Part shown: positions 11,586-23,530 of the stretch, in pieces | How positions within the stretch are numbered: the stretch's first letter is position 1 | Layout of the letters: the number at the start of each line of letters is the position of its first letter | From: Saccoglossus kowalevskii | Lineage: Eukaryota > Hemichordata > Enteropneusta > Harrimaniidae | Direction of reading: 5' to 3' | DNA length: 39,413 bases | Assembly (NCBI RefSeq): GCF_000003605.2 | Contig: NW_003142305.1 | Coordinates: 389,819 to 429,231 of the forward strand | Translations under genes and position numbers: made by a program | The notes under the pieces: model-generated | Seen by the model: the letters and a program-made list of their open reading frames with translations, nothing else | Told to the model about the DNA's origin: nothing | Databases searched by the model: none

Positions 11586-12198
11586 TACTTTACATATTTT
11601 CTGAACTTCACAGAGATTAAAATAGTGAAACTTTATACAAACATTAAATCTAGAGAATTTAAGTCAAAATTCAGAGATTGATAGTTGAATTATCAAGATT
11701 ACATTTGGTCTCTATATTAATAGCTAAAAGTTCAAAAAAAGACAAAGTCTTCGCAGAGGACAGACAGAAAATTGATTTGGGAAAATCTGATAGCAGTGAA
11801 AAGAGGTTTTTTATCAATTGATTTACGGAAAATAGAATTCTGGGGAATGTTATCAATGTATTATATTATCAAAACTCGGAATTCATAAAAGTATTCACAA
11901 CAATGTATGAAAACAAATAAATACTAGTCATTATCTCAAAAAAACAATACAGCACTGGTACACTGAATTTTTTGAAAGGTTCTAAAATATATTATCCCTT
12001 TACATACTATTAGCAAATAAATTTGAATTCCCTGGGGGATATACAGCATGTAACGTGGCTCGTAAAAAATAATAATACTTATGAATACTACACATGTATT
12101 AAATTTTCGTTACTAGAAAAACTAGTGGTTTTAGTGATTTCAGAATTCTATGCCATTTTGAAAAGACAAAATTTTATAAAATTTACGCTCGATGTCGT

Positions 12199-12204
12199 TT
12201 TAAT
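12199..12204 (-). promoter_or_regulatory. Candidate polyadenylation signal ATTAAA of ETFRF1
   Basis: TTTAAT on the + strand reads ATTAAA on the - strand, about 110 bases after the ETFRF1 stop codon. No AATAAA on that strand is closer. The hexamer match is the only evidence. Confidence 0.35.
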
Positions 12205-12314
12205 TTTCTCTCAAAAAATTCACAAAAATTTGTCAACTCCATGAAAAAAATAAACTATTGTATTGTCATTTGTTCATGTAGTCTTATCCGTCATTGTTAA
12301 CGCAGCCTTCTCCG

Positions 12315-14755
12315 TCATTGTGTATCGTAGTACCGCTTTTTCATTGCTCTATATTTTCTCAACATGTAGAGTGCTTCTAACTCTTTGATAATGTACTCCC
12401 CTCTGCCAATAAGTTCATTTATTTGTTCTGGATCAGTCAATTCTTTATTCTTCATAAATGCACGATGACATCTCTCACGAAAATAGTCTGCTCCTTTAGG
12501 ATATTCTCTCCCAAGAAAAATAAGCTGAATAAGAAATTGAACAATGTTAATGTAACTTCTGTTTGTAACAACCAATGCCCTTAATCATATTGAGTGAGTG
12601 CATATCATGCACATGTACTGTATTTGCTCTAATAGAAGCACATCTTCAATAGAAGTGCATATAAACACAAATTACATTTGTTGTATATTTGACCATAGAC
12701 ACTGTAATTTATCATATGGTACATGTATTTCGTATAACTAATTACACTCCCATAGATTCCTTGGATAATCATGTTACACCATATACATACTATAACAAGT
12801 AATTACATTACACAATTCTAGTGAGTTCTTAAGTACAGTGGCTCCTTGCTAAGTCACAGGTGTCGTGATCCAAGCAAAAACCGTGTTGACACCTCGCATC
12901 TCCTTCATTGACAACTGGTAGGTGTCAAGTTGTCTCCTCCAGCCCTTTAACGCCAAATTATATACACGATGTGATGAAACATTAGTTCTTTTACTTTAAA
13001 ACTGCCAGCAAAACACAGTAGAATTTCTGGGAACCTTCCAACTACCTGCGACTTAGTCGAAACCACGACTTATTTAGGCATGACTTAGCGAGGGGTCACT
13101 GTATAACAAATCATCGTGCAATAAATCTCTCAGATATACATCTTTACTTGTGTTTACAAAATGGTTCAGAATGTGGAAGCTACAAATGCCATAAATAATA
13201 ACATTATCAAGTGAGGTAAACTTCTAAACAAACAGGGTTTGAAATCCCATAGTCATTTTTACTGAAGTTGAAACAGCGCCCTCTATCTAGTGAAAGAATG
13301 TTAGTTCATGTTGGCTGAGAGAAAGCCATGTTCGTTCTGACTTCAGATCTGATGTAGAGAATGTACAAAATTTGAAATATAAGCAACAAATTTTAAATAT
13401 CGATAAACAGCATTTATTCAAATTAAAGTATTCAATAGTGATTGGCTCAAGAGCTCAACACTGTCTTATGCCCTTTACATAATGTGTACACATGCCTTTC
13501 TGTGACACAGCAACTGTGACCGCCCACTTATTCATAATGAAACGTTTGCAGATTTGATAATGTTGCACTAACTCATTAATATTACATGTTTATAATTATA
13601 ACTAACGATGACATCACAATACCATTTCTGGATTGGTCAATTTGAATTCTAATAGCCAATTTTGATTTATAAAACGTTTATAATGACCTCAGCTTTTTGC
13701 TCTTCACTGCATCAATGGTTACAGTCTTAATGATCAGTACTTGAAGGAAGTTACACAACAAAAAGATTGCACTGGTGAAGTGTATAAATGTTTCTCCCGA
13801 AAATAGGCCGTTTTTTGAGTCCAGATTGTACAATACAAGCCTTGTTTTCTTGAAATGGGAGTCAAAAGTGAAAACTTTTCAATTTATGAATAAATTATCG
13901 TTTGTTTTTACTCTACTTAAGATTTCTGTCATTTTAATAAGTTCATCAAATAATATGTATTGTTATGGGTATGCTAGATGAGAATCTTCTGTGAAAAAAT
14001 TGAACTGTTACATTATTATTCACAGTGGTAAAGGCATTGTACTGTACTATTGGAAGACCTGCTATAGATTTAGAGTATGACTTTGTCGTTTGCAACCCAC
14101 AAAAGAGATATTTCTTCCTTTGCATGGTTCAATCATAATGGGCTAGGTTCTGTACCAATTAAAATGGAGTCATTGATAGAGTGAAGAAAACAGTTTGACT
14201 TAGTCAAAACTTACCGGTACTAATTCATAAATGGACAATATATAATAGTAAATCACTACATGTATTTAGTTCTCCTAAGCTTCAAGGTCATAAATCTACT
14301 GTTCAAACCAAGCTGTTATCAAGAGTGATAGAAAGTTGGAACAATTTGCCAGACAATATTATTCAAGCTAAAACTGTGGACACTTTCAGGAATCACATGA
14401 TGGTTGTGCCATAAGAAGGATTTAGCAGCTAAACACCCAATAATTACGAATCATACAACCAAAGAAATGTGCTGATTCAGCTCTGATAATGGCGACTGCT
14501 GAAGTGGGTTTGAATATCTACCTTTGTCAAATTACCACAGTAGTGTCATACCACAGTACCTCTGTATAGTTTTGAGTTTAAGAATGTTAGTATGTATATT
14601 AGTAGACAAAAGCCAGTAAGTACATAGATAGATACTACCGGTATATAAGTGTAAGATTTGAGACCTCTTACTCTCACCAATAATTTTACATAGTAACTAA
14701 TACTCACATTTTTATAAAGCTGCTTTACAGCGTATCTCAGTTCATTGTTTGCCAT
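12315..14755 (-). CDS. ETFRF1: Electron transfer flavoprotein regulatory factor 1 (LYR-motif protein 5)
   Basis: Two coding exons on the - strand: 14755-14708 ([16 protein letters not shown], donor gtgagt) and 12524-12315 (acceptor attcag, stop TGA at 12317-12315), giving 85 residues, close to the roughly 90 of the human protein. The LYR-family motif is LYK at residues 13-15. It is followed by [13 protein letters not shown] (residues 19-31), [17 protein letters not shown] and the closing [12 protein letters not shown], all strongly characteristic of LYRM5/ETFRF1. In mammals this small mitochondrial matrix protein binds electron transfer flavoprotein and displaces its FAD, tuning fatty-acid and amino-acid oxidation. 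The intron junction falls exactly between LYK-N and the conserved LxxLGR. The start is chosen at 14755 because a pyrimidine tract ending ttttcag lies immediately before cATG, so the exon should begin at 14756 after a 5'UTR intron. An in-frame ATG at 14830 would then be intronic. The 2.18-kb coding intron carries two mobile-element remnants. Confidence 0.94.
12836..13101. mobile_element. pogo/Tigger-like MITE, 266 bp, in ETFRF1 intron
   Basis: The left end CAGTGGCTCCTTGCTAAGTC and the reverse complement of the right end CAGTGACCCCTCGCTAAGTC differ at only three positions. TA flanks both sides (12834-12835 and 13102-13103). Ends beginning CAGT with a ctaagtcg-like continuation recall pogo/Tigger elements. 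No transposase is encoded; it is non-autonomous. Confidence 0.8.
14250..14414 (+). pseudogene. Non-LTR retrotransposon (LINE) reverse transcriptase C-terminal remnant
   Basis: The + strand frame beginning at 14250 and ending with TAA at 14412-14414 contains [20 protein letters not shown] and then TFRNHM. The W-N-x-L-P...A-x-T-V-x-x-F pattern is the typical closing motif of LINE ORF2 proteins (CR1/Jockey/RTE-like). Upstream sequence to about 14030 may belong to the same element but is too decayed for me to place RT motifs. It sits antisense within the ETFRF1 intron, as a 5'-truncated relic would. Confidence 0.7.
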
Positions 14756-15105
14756 GCTGAAAATGATGAGAACAACAACATTAAAATGGTGACAGGAAGT
14801 TAGAAACGTGCCACTAGTCAGCGTTTCCATAGGTCAATGTCCGACGTATAATTCGGACAACCAACACGACACATTCATTGTGTTAAGATGTCAAATGCAT
14901 CAAAGTACTATTGTTTATTATGTTTCGACCGAAATTTACAAATAAGTTTTTTTTTTTCAGTCGAAAACAAATATGTGACATTGAGACATAATTTGAATTA
15001 TTATTAAATAGTTTCTCGTCCACTCCGTTTTGTTTATGGATTCTTGACCTAATGGGTAATAATATAACAACGGAGTATTCAAATATATTCACTGACCTGG
15101 CTTAC

Positions 15106-15225
15106 ACTCGTTCAAAATAATTAGATTCGTAGCCAACCAATACGAGTACCCTGACGAGTACGTCGTTAATGTAATACCGTTACATGAATCCAGCTTCGCT
15201 TTTCGCTATGGCAGCCATGTTTGTT
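15106..15225 (-). other. Candidate ETFRF1 5'UTR exon with 12-codon upstream ORF
   Basis: On the - strand a plausible donor (gagt|gtaagc, gt at 15105-15104) would pair with the acceptor at 14757-14758, removing a 349-base 5'UTR intron. The exon would contain an upstream ORF from ATG 15218 to TAA 15180 (12 codons, starting MAAIAKSEAG). Its start lies in aaacATGGCtgcc, which matches the YY1-type AAnATGGC element often found just downstream of transcription starts. The exon's 5' limit is a guess. Confidence 0.4.
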
Positions 15226-15407
15226 TATATGTCGTAAAGTGGCCAAATTCATCATACAGTGTTCATTCTTATCCGAATATGAGTTTCTGCTTTAAAATTG
15301 GCTTAAACAATATGAATACCCGAATATATGTGAAGATTTTAGATATTTCACAAGATTTCATCTACTGGTTGTGACTGAATAAGCATTCAAATCACTTTGC
15401 AGCAATA
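15226..15407. promoter_or_regulatory. Candidate bidirectional promoter between ETFRF1 and a divergent + strand transcript
   Basis: The interval lies between the probable first exon of ETFRF1 (- strand) and a possible first exon on the + strand at 15408. The surroundings (15100-15230) are locally richer in CpG than the rest of the window and include a CCAAT word at 15137-15141 and the symmetric word ATGGCAGCCAT at 15208-15218. No TATA box at a convincing distance was identified. Confidence 0.4.
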
Positions 15408-15513
15408 ATGTCGCAAATATATTTAATTGCCGTAAAACAATCACATATGCGCAAACAGAAAAGGGCTTGTTGCCATCCAAAGCTGAAGAAGAGAGAAGCT
15501 AAACACAAACATG
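15408..15513 (+). CDS. Possible first coding exon of an unidentified divergent gene
   Basis: An ATG at 15408 opens a frame of 35 codons plus one base, ending at a strong donor (atg|gtaagat, gt at 15514-15515). The predicted peptide starts MSQIYLIAVKQSHMRKQKRA and continues with a very basic stretch including KLKKREAKHKH, which could be a nuclear-localisation-type patch. I do not recognise the protein. The exon could instead be 5'UTR with the true start at the ATG at 15511-15513, which would be split from the rest of its frame by the intron. No second exon was found in the remaining 24 kb, so the status is uncertain. Confidence 0.35.
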
Positions 15514-15515
15514 GT

Positions 15516-18500
15516 AAGATATTACTGAATTTTCAATATTTTAAGATATTTTTTGCTGCAAACGTTAATGACAGGCAGCTACAGTAAGCAATCAACTGTC
15601 ATAGTACAATTTTGAATGTTTGTTATATTGTTTTTCATATTGAATACGACCGGCCTGTTTTTAGAATGCATTTTCTGCAAGCGCAGCCTCTCTGCTACAT
15701 ACATATGTAGCTTTGTAGAGAATTTTGACAGGTGCATGAACAGTTTTCAACAAGAATTTCTACACGATTATCGAATTTCAGTCGCTCGCAGAATAAACGG
15801 TACCCATGGGACATTCGTCAGACTTTCGATATTTCAGAAAATCTGACCATCACGCACATTTAATGAATGTGCACTACAGAATGCGCGAGATTACTTGTCA
15901 GAGTCTTGTCTACTTTGCCACGGGTAGGCTTGATTAACATGCAAGTTTTCCCTTGTTGCTGCCGGCCAAGAAAAAGTGTCTGGGGAAGATTAAATTTTAC
16001 TTGAGGGATAGAGAATGAAGTGTGATGTATTTGAGTGTAACTTATTTTTTAACTGCAATGTATGTACATGTATATAAAACTGCATATATAAATCAATGCC
16101 CAGCAATAATGTGCATATATTTACAGAAAAAAGTTGAAATTTGATATCCACTTTAAAAAATGGAAAATATAAATATTTGCATTCAGCAAAATTTTTTCAT
16201 GTTTGCTCAAACTGTAATATTTTAATATAGCATAATTGACATTTTAGTGCGTTCAATGTGTGTTCAACTCGTAGTTTCAACTCACAATTAAATTTAATTT
16301 ATGTTTGGGCTTGTAGAATTCTGTTATCCTCACCAATAAAATTCTTAGACTTCTAGTGGAAGCCAGTTTAGTATAGGGAATTTAATTCTACTACAAAGTG
16401 GTGAATAGGAACAATTAATTTACTTTATGCATATTAAATTACATTATTTTCCTCTCAGTTTAATTTTCAAGGAACATTTTTAGAATTAATCTTTGAATAA
16501 AACATGCTATTGAGTCACCTGTAAATTAAAAAAAAATTCTTTGATGAAAAGTATGAATAATGTAGCAATACAACATATAATTTGCTGATGACAGAGTTTA
16601 AATAATGAAACATTGATTCAATCTGATAACTATAAAAGAATATATAAATGGCTAGTACTAAGTACTTTCAGACAGTATTGTACAAAATACTCATATGATA
16701 CTACCCGGTATAAGAAAATTGAAGAAAAGAAAAGATAAGATTTTTCTTTAAATGGTTCCGTGATGAAAAGACACCTATAGAACAGTAGATGTGTTTTTTC
16801 TGTCAGCAAATTTTTTTTATAAATTTGAATTTATCAGCTTTAGTTCTTTAACAATTAAAAACAAATATTATTCTTATTATTAATTGATATTTATTGCAGT
16901 ATTATTAATAATTTATAGCTGGCATGACCTCATTTTCATTTTTTTTTTTGATGGCCTCAAAGTGAAACGAAGAAAACCATCCATCCACATGCAATTGACT
17001 TATGTCATCATTTATTTCTTATCACTTTGGGACACCTGTTCAGGTTCAAATCTATTAAAATATGTGATGAAATCCACGGTTTAAGATCAAACCAAAGGTC
17101 ACGGAATCAGACTGACAACAGGTGCACTTCTGACTTTCAATTCTTTCATTTACTCAAAATGGGGATGGGCTCAGTTGTATATTAGGTAGTCTAATTTCCA
17201 CCTAAGAATGCTTATTCAGTTTGCTAATGTTCCAATTGAATTAAGTCATCTAGTTTGATTGCTCTGAAAGTAATCATTATTCAGGCTGATATTACCTGTA
17301 ATTAGGGCGATGCGCAATAAGTACTCACACATGCCCTGCATTGTATCATTTACCACAACATGAAATACAAGCTGATCTTTGCTGCTGAATTTTATTGAAG
17401 TATAATAGCAGAGATTGTGCTCAGCTAGCATTTTTGAGAAGTGAGTCCTGGTTAAAAGCATATTTGTGAAATTGAAAATTCATTCTATGTGGTGAAAGTG
17501 GTGAACTTCCCAAAATGGAGTCCCCATTAATAATGCATGTCCTGGGAAAAGGAACTCGCAATTAACATGCATTACCCAGAAAAGAATATTCTAAATGAAA
17601 TGTTAATGCTGTTGGTTAACCTAAGAATAATGAAACTGTCGAAGTTCATATGGTAATTTCATTTTCATTGGCTTTATTGTGTGATGCCAGCAAGTATGTA
17701 TGCATGATCATCATGAACAATGTTCTATTTATTCTGCCTTGTAATTGCTTCCTTTAATTATAGAGGAAATTAGAATTAAAATTGGACATAAGATAGTCAC
17801 TACAAAATGAATAACGCAGTTGAAATTATTTCTACATCCGGTGTATTACAATTATTTCCATAAAATCTCATCAGTCATCAAAATAAGAATTATGTACCTA
17901 GTATATTTTTTGTTAACATATGTTATGAATTTTTCTTGAAAGTGTTTTGTCTAGAAATTCTGTATTTCAAAAACTATATTGAATTATATATATTGCCATT
18001 GGTGGTTTCACCATTTGAATATTTGATGCGTTTTAAATTTTATCTTCCCAATAAAAATGAGTTGTAATGCATATTTTGATCCATAAATGACCATTTAATG
18101 AATGAAAACTACTTTCTAAAACTTTCACACTCATAAATGCATCCCTGTTGAATTTTTATCACATTTATGTTATGAATATGTTATTGTAAATTAGCAACAT
18201 TCAACAAATATTGTCAGCCGAGCATTTGAAAAATTGACCACTACATTTGTATCTGCATTATTAATTGAATGAGGAATGTATTGTACATGTACTAGTATTT
18301 ACTTCATTTATTAAAAATACTACTGTATTGACAGCTGTTTTTTTTTTCAAGTCTGCTTTTTTTGAATACTCACAAAAGATGTTCACTTTACCTTCATAAT
18401 TGTTTATGCATCATTGATAGGCAAACATATTCAGACTGGTTGGAATTAATGTGATTGACAGCAAAGAATGGGTCACTTGGGTAATTACGTCTTGGTAGTT

Positions 18501-20950
18501 CACTGCATGTTTGCATATCTTGTCAGTTGTTTTCCCAGGATGATGATTGAACGATTGAGTGGAAATCCTTGCTACATAAGTTATAAAACTTATGGAATGA
18601 TTCAAATATACTCTGAAGAATAATTATCATTCTTGCTTTATGATAGTCATATTGCCTTATCAGTAAACTTCAACTTTAGAATATTTTTTAAGTAATTTTA
18701 TTTGATCAAAACAATAGGGTATGATTTATCGCAAAATAAAGATTAAGTTTTGGCAGCAAGCATAGCTATAATTGTTTGATGAATAATAAAGTTGCCAGCA
18801 TGCATGCACTTGAAATTCCAAAACTTGCCATAATGTGGGTGTTATTAATTAGTAGATGAAAGTAAGATGTATTTAAAATTCAGAATATTAACTTCTTCCC
18901 TGGTAAATAGATATACTTTCATCACTCAATATATAAAGTAAGGCTATAGTAATTTTGCTACATGTATGATATATTTCAAACAAACTAGCACATGCATCAT
19001 TACACCGATATGCAATAAACATTTTTAAAACTTGTTGGCTTGCCAATGAGAAATTATTTCCATTTAGTCCAAAATTAACAGATGTAAAATGTACAATGTA
19101 GGCACATGCATTTCAATTCCTGTAATGCCTGGCTTGTTTGATACCAGGATTATAATTTCCATAATTAGTAAGCAGATAGTCACACAAATCTGTCATGAGA
19201 TGCAATCTCAAAAAGGGAATTTTGTTTTCTGTTGTTAAATGTTACTACATGTATTATGTTGTGTTTTCACTTGCATTTGACATATAAAAAAAATACACTG
19301 ACTTTGGTATAGCTTACATGTAATTATCACAGTACCGGTAGTTAACAAATAAAGTAGGGGTATGGACTTAGCAGGTCATTTTGGTTCGCAGCATTAAGTT
19401 TAGTCAAAACAAATTCTGTCAGCAGGTTGATTTCTTTCATCTGCTTCGTTGAAAGTTTTTGACCCACTAAAATATTTGACCTATTAATATTAGAAAAGTA
19501 CAGGCAGCGTCATAACTCCACTGTTGCCATATTTTGCCTAATAATATTCAGTATTATTACTGCAGTCTGACATATTCATAACTGTACTTTATGTTACAGA
19601 TGTTGATGTAATAATATCATATAATATGTAATTGACAGTAAAATTCTTTCTGAAGGTTACATTTATGAAAATAAACTGTTCCTTCCTATTGCCATAATGT
19701 CTTACTTTTCTACATGGATTTGGCTTGCTTAGCATAGCAACCAATAATTAAATAAAGAAATATTATAGCTACAGGCTATTCTTTGTCTTCTGTGAGTTTC
19801 TGTTTTTAAATCTTTAAAATATTCCCCGGAAAACTATTTTTTTTTTATTTTCAAATCAACATTTTAAGCTCTGTAGTGTGATAATATTATTATTAATTTG
19901 ATGCAGTGTAAAATAGATGTATAATATTTAGGGTTGTAATTGTCAAATTCCCCATTAAAGTTATAAAATGTAAAGATGTCTTCCCGTAGGATATTAATAA
20001 GGGCCTTCTTATAATATTGTCAAGGTAAATAAGCTTCACTGCTCTGCATGTAAATTTACATGTTGCCCTAGATTAATATTTTTGCTTTTACTGTAAAAGA
20101 AAAAAAATTCTCTGAAGGTCGGTTCATTTCCTGTGATGAATATTTTAAGATCTGTAATAAAAAAAAATGTATAAAATGTAATTTCTTCTAGTTGGAAATT
20201 TGATTTCTGTGTAGATTTTATTTATATGTCCCAGATGGATGTCTCAGTCTTGCAATATTGATGTCGTTGCTCATATACTTTGCCATCTTTGAAAAGTAAA
20301 TCATCAATGCTTCCCACACCTATGTGACAGGTTTCATGATGTTCTATTTTATCATTTCAATGTTTAGTACTATTGTCCTTCTCTGAATGCTGTCAGTATT
20401 CCTTACCTGTAGAATATTTTTCCAAACGCAAAATTATTACACCCATGTTACTTAGAGTGACTTTGTTCATGAAGATGAACTTCTTATTTTCAAAAGACGA
20501 ATTTAAATGGGTCTTTTGTGACAAAATATATTTGAATTGTTTTTCATCAAAATGCTTTTGATGGCTGCAAATGCAAAATGAGTTTTTCATTCGCATTTAT
20601 TATATATTTGAAATATAGTGTAAAATATTTTTCTTTCAAATTATTTCTAAAACAGAACATCTTTTACCATATGTGCCCTATTGCATATTATGTATTGAAG
20701 TATGTTGTACAAATGTGACCTACCGGTACATAGCAGTACATGTTTGATTCCTGTTCTAAGCTTATCACAACAACCCCAGATGTTGGTCATGTAGAAACAT
20801 TTGTTTCTTAACTGTAATGAGTGTCATTCAATGACATTCGGTTCTGTTTCTGTTTCTGTTTTTGTGTATGCAATAAAGATTTTTTTTTTTTATCAAGTTA
20901 TCAAATGTTGTTACCACTCAACCGAATATTTTGCATGCATGTAACTTTTC
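15516..20950. other. Gene-free AT-rich region (possible long intron of the divergent transcript)
   Basis: No exon with recognisable similarity was seen on either strand. Open frames at 15616-15846 and 16884-17084 lack splice context and known motifs. Microsatellite and homopolymer tracts are common but short. Confidence 0.45.
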
Positions 20951-20954
20951 TGCT

Positions 20955-21215
20955 ATTTCCATTCAGAATCTGTTTCACTTTATTCAAGATCCTACATTGA
21001 GATACGATTTTGATTAAGAATATTATTATTATTTTTGACTAACTTTATCATGCTTGGCTCCATTGACTGGAACTTGTGATTGAAATCCCACATCTGCAAT
21101 AAATGTACAGAATTTGTATGAGCAAATTCATATGCAAGTTATTTGAGTTCTGTATGTGCATCACTGCTCATACATCTGGATTATGTCTGTAAACATTTAC
21201 TCTATTCAAGATTTT
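20955..21215. repeat. Local duplication, copy 1
   Basis: From 21022, an (att)n tract followed by ctaactttatcatg, ggctccattgactgg, caagttatttga and tgtgcatcactgct recurs at 21654-21860 with small changes. A partial third piece (cattcagaatctg, ttcaagat) sits at 20958-20995 and reappears at the end of copy 2. Confidence 0.75.
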
Positions 21216-21299
21216 ATCGGGTTACAATGAAAGCTACGTTCATGTTATGGGATCTCAGCACTTTCTGAAATTTGCAATCCCTCATGTTTGCAGAGGAAT

Positions 21300-21675
21300 T
21301 ACAGCAGATCACTTTAAATAGTCACTTAGCACGTGCCAAAATCGCATTCTAATTTGTCGATCTGTTGTTTGACCAAAACATGGCAGACTATATGCTCTTA
21401 TGAAGTTTCTTATAAGTCATCTGTTCATGCAAAGAAGGATTCAAAGAACAGTTACTTTTTGACATCGATGCAGCATATTCCAAGAAGAAACCAGTTGCAG
21501 CTGCACATAATCAACGACAACGTTCTGCATTCATTTCATTCATTACTACAGCATCTTGACATCACCATGTCATATAAATTAGTACTTGTTCTCGCAAATT
21601 CATGCAGAGGATGGCGTAAGGCCAAGATCTCTAATGTGAATGCCACTAAAGATTATTATTATTATTATTATTTAC
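21300..21675 (+). mobile_element. Possible retroelement 3' end with (ATT)n tail
   Basis: The segment between the two duplicated flanks ends in atggcgtaaggccaagatct, a short linker and then seven ATT units (about 21655-21675). A simple-repeat tail of this type is usual for 3' ends of some LINEs and SINEs. An open frame runs through it (21333-21719, ending in a run of Y from the ATT repeat) but contains no recognised domain, so I do not call a protein. Confidence 0.3.
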
Positions 21676-21870
21676 TAACTTTATCATGTGTGGCTCCATT
21701 GACTGGATTTTGTGATTGAAATTACACCCCTGTGGTAAATGTATAGAATTTTTATGAGCAAATCTATGTGCAAGTTATTTGAAACCTGTATGTGCATCAC
21801 TGCTTTTTGCATCTGTATTATGTCTATAATAAACATTTGCATTCAGAATCTGATTAATCTGCATTACCTG
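21654..21870. repeat. Local duplication, copy 2
   Basis: This matches 21022-21215: same order of words (ctaactttatcatg, ggctccattgactgg, gagcaaat, gcaagttatttgaa, tgtgcatcactgct). Both copies start directly after an ATT microsatellite, which may have promoted misalignment or insertion. Confidence 0.75.
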
Positions 21871-23104
21871 CCTGCCAATCTCTTCCTAATATTGTTGTGA
21901 ATTTTTAAACTTTTAAGTATTTGCTATTTTGATAGTTATAAAATTTGACCAATTGTTACTAGGTTTCAGGAGCTGGATGTGTAAAAAAAAAAATGTGTCC
22001 AGTTTAGAGACTGATAATTCCCCCCATAGTGTTTTGTTTTGTTACCATTTGTGCAAAAACTGAGACAATTAGTATAAATTTACTTTCTCCCCTTGAGACA
22101 GACAAAAAACAAAATATTATCAAGTAAAAATTGAAATGGTTTGTTGATGTTGGCGTTATCTATTGTGAACATTATGCTTTAATATTCTGACCTCTGAACA
22201 AAATGAATTACTAATTCACAACTGCCTGTGATTGGATAATATATTTGCATTAATGCTATTCAATTCCATTGTGTATATATTCAGCTTTAGCTGCCCAAGG
22301 GGAAGTTTATTTCTAACACTGTTAAACAAAATTGGATTACTTGCATGCTTTGATTTGATGATCATTTCTTCGAGGGCCCAGAGGTAAAATGTGGAGAAGT
22401 AGAACATTACCGTGGTATGAGATCTATCTTTTTTTCCATTTTCAGGCATAATTGTGACTAGCCTTCATTGATATGATGCTTTTACATAAGTTATAATTTT
22501 ATGGTTAGCTGGACTCATTGAACCTGTTTTTCTCAGATTAAAGAAGAAATATTAAACAACCCATATGCAATTGACGTGTACATGTACTTTTACTGGATCA
22601 ACCGTTTGATCAAAAGCCTGTTTTTATTATTTTAGGATACTAAGATGGCTTGGAATTTTTATTTTTTTCAGTTTAATGATACAAAACTTTTACAATATTT
22701 ACTTTGTATATCTTGAGAAATTAATTAAAAAGTAAGTTGAGTCAAAGTGGTTATTTTGTGTATCTAGTATTGTACACCATCACGCATACATGCTCTGCAC
22801 TATGACCAATTGACCATCAGTATTCATATTACATGTGTAGCAAACCATTGACACTGGATAAGCTGTCTGCAAATGGTTAAGACTATCTGATGAGCCAAAA
22901 CTAGTTTGCTCTGAAGACAGCAGAAATATGTTTGTGTATACATGTATGTGTGCATGAAATGGGGTGAGGTTGAGTGTTGTTTCTAATCCAATATTGGATT
23001 GACACATCTATGCAATATTCTCCACCTTTACATAGACTCGCAGCCTATTTGCATACAATTACGGTAGCATAACATTGAGAATATGTATTCTGTGAAAGGT
23101 ATGT
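21871..23104. other. Gene-free region
   Basis: No coding exon, RNA gene or clear repeat was recognised on either strand. Confidence 0.4.
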
Positions 23105-23530
23105 GGTCGACACAGCAGAGCTGTTCATATTACTGATTATCCGTCGTTGTTGTCGTCAACTTTACAATTTCAACTTCTTCAAAACCAGAATGTTTTTAAA
23201 TTTGATATGAAAGTACCTTGGATGGTTCTTTTCTCAGATTTATTCATTTCATGTCAAAATCTTAAATTGCTTTGATATTATATATATAGGTACTACATGT
23301 GGATCTCTTTAAGATTTGTTCATTTTGTGATGATTTCTTTAATTCTCTAATTTTGGTGAATATTTTTGTAGTTTTTGGTAAAAAGTGATATTTTTGAATT
23401 CTTGTTAAAAACAGCAAGTCTGATTTCTATACATACTATATATATTGTTGATTTTCTAATGATATCTTCAGTTCTTTAATTGAAATGTGCCTTGCTAACA
23501 GCAAAGCTATCTCAGCCGACAGGCTGCTTG
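23105..23530. repeat. Dispersed repeat family R2, copy 1
   Basis: Words such as cagagctgttcat, tctcagattta, ttcattttgtgatgat, gtgaatatttttgta and gtaaaaagtgatat recur in the same order at 30330-30770. Divergence is high, suggesting an old family. No coding frame. Confidence 0.6.

Noticed and set aside
14756-14830. N-terminal extension of ETFRF1 from an in-frame ATG at 14830
   Set aside because: A pyrimidine-rich tract ending ttttcag sits directly before cATG at 14755, the expected acceptor of a 5'UTR intron, and the family starts at MAN.
17030-17060. tRNA-like B-box word (ggttcaaatc)
   Set aside because: No A box or cloverleaf could be built around it.
21333-21719. 128-codon + strand open frame, the longest in the window
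   Set aside because: No recognisable domain; it ends in a tyrosine run made by an ATT microsatellite and crosses into the duplicated flank.
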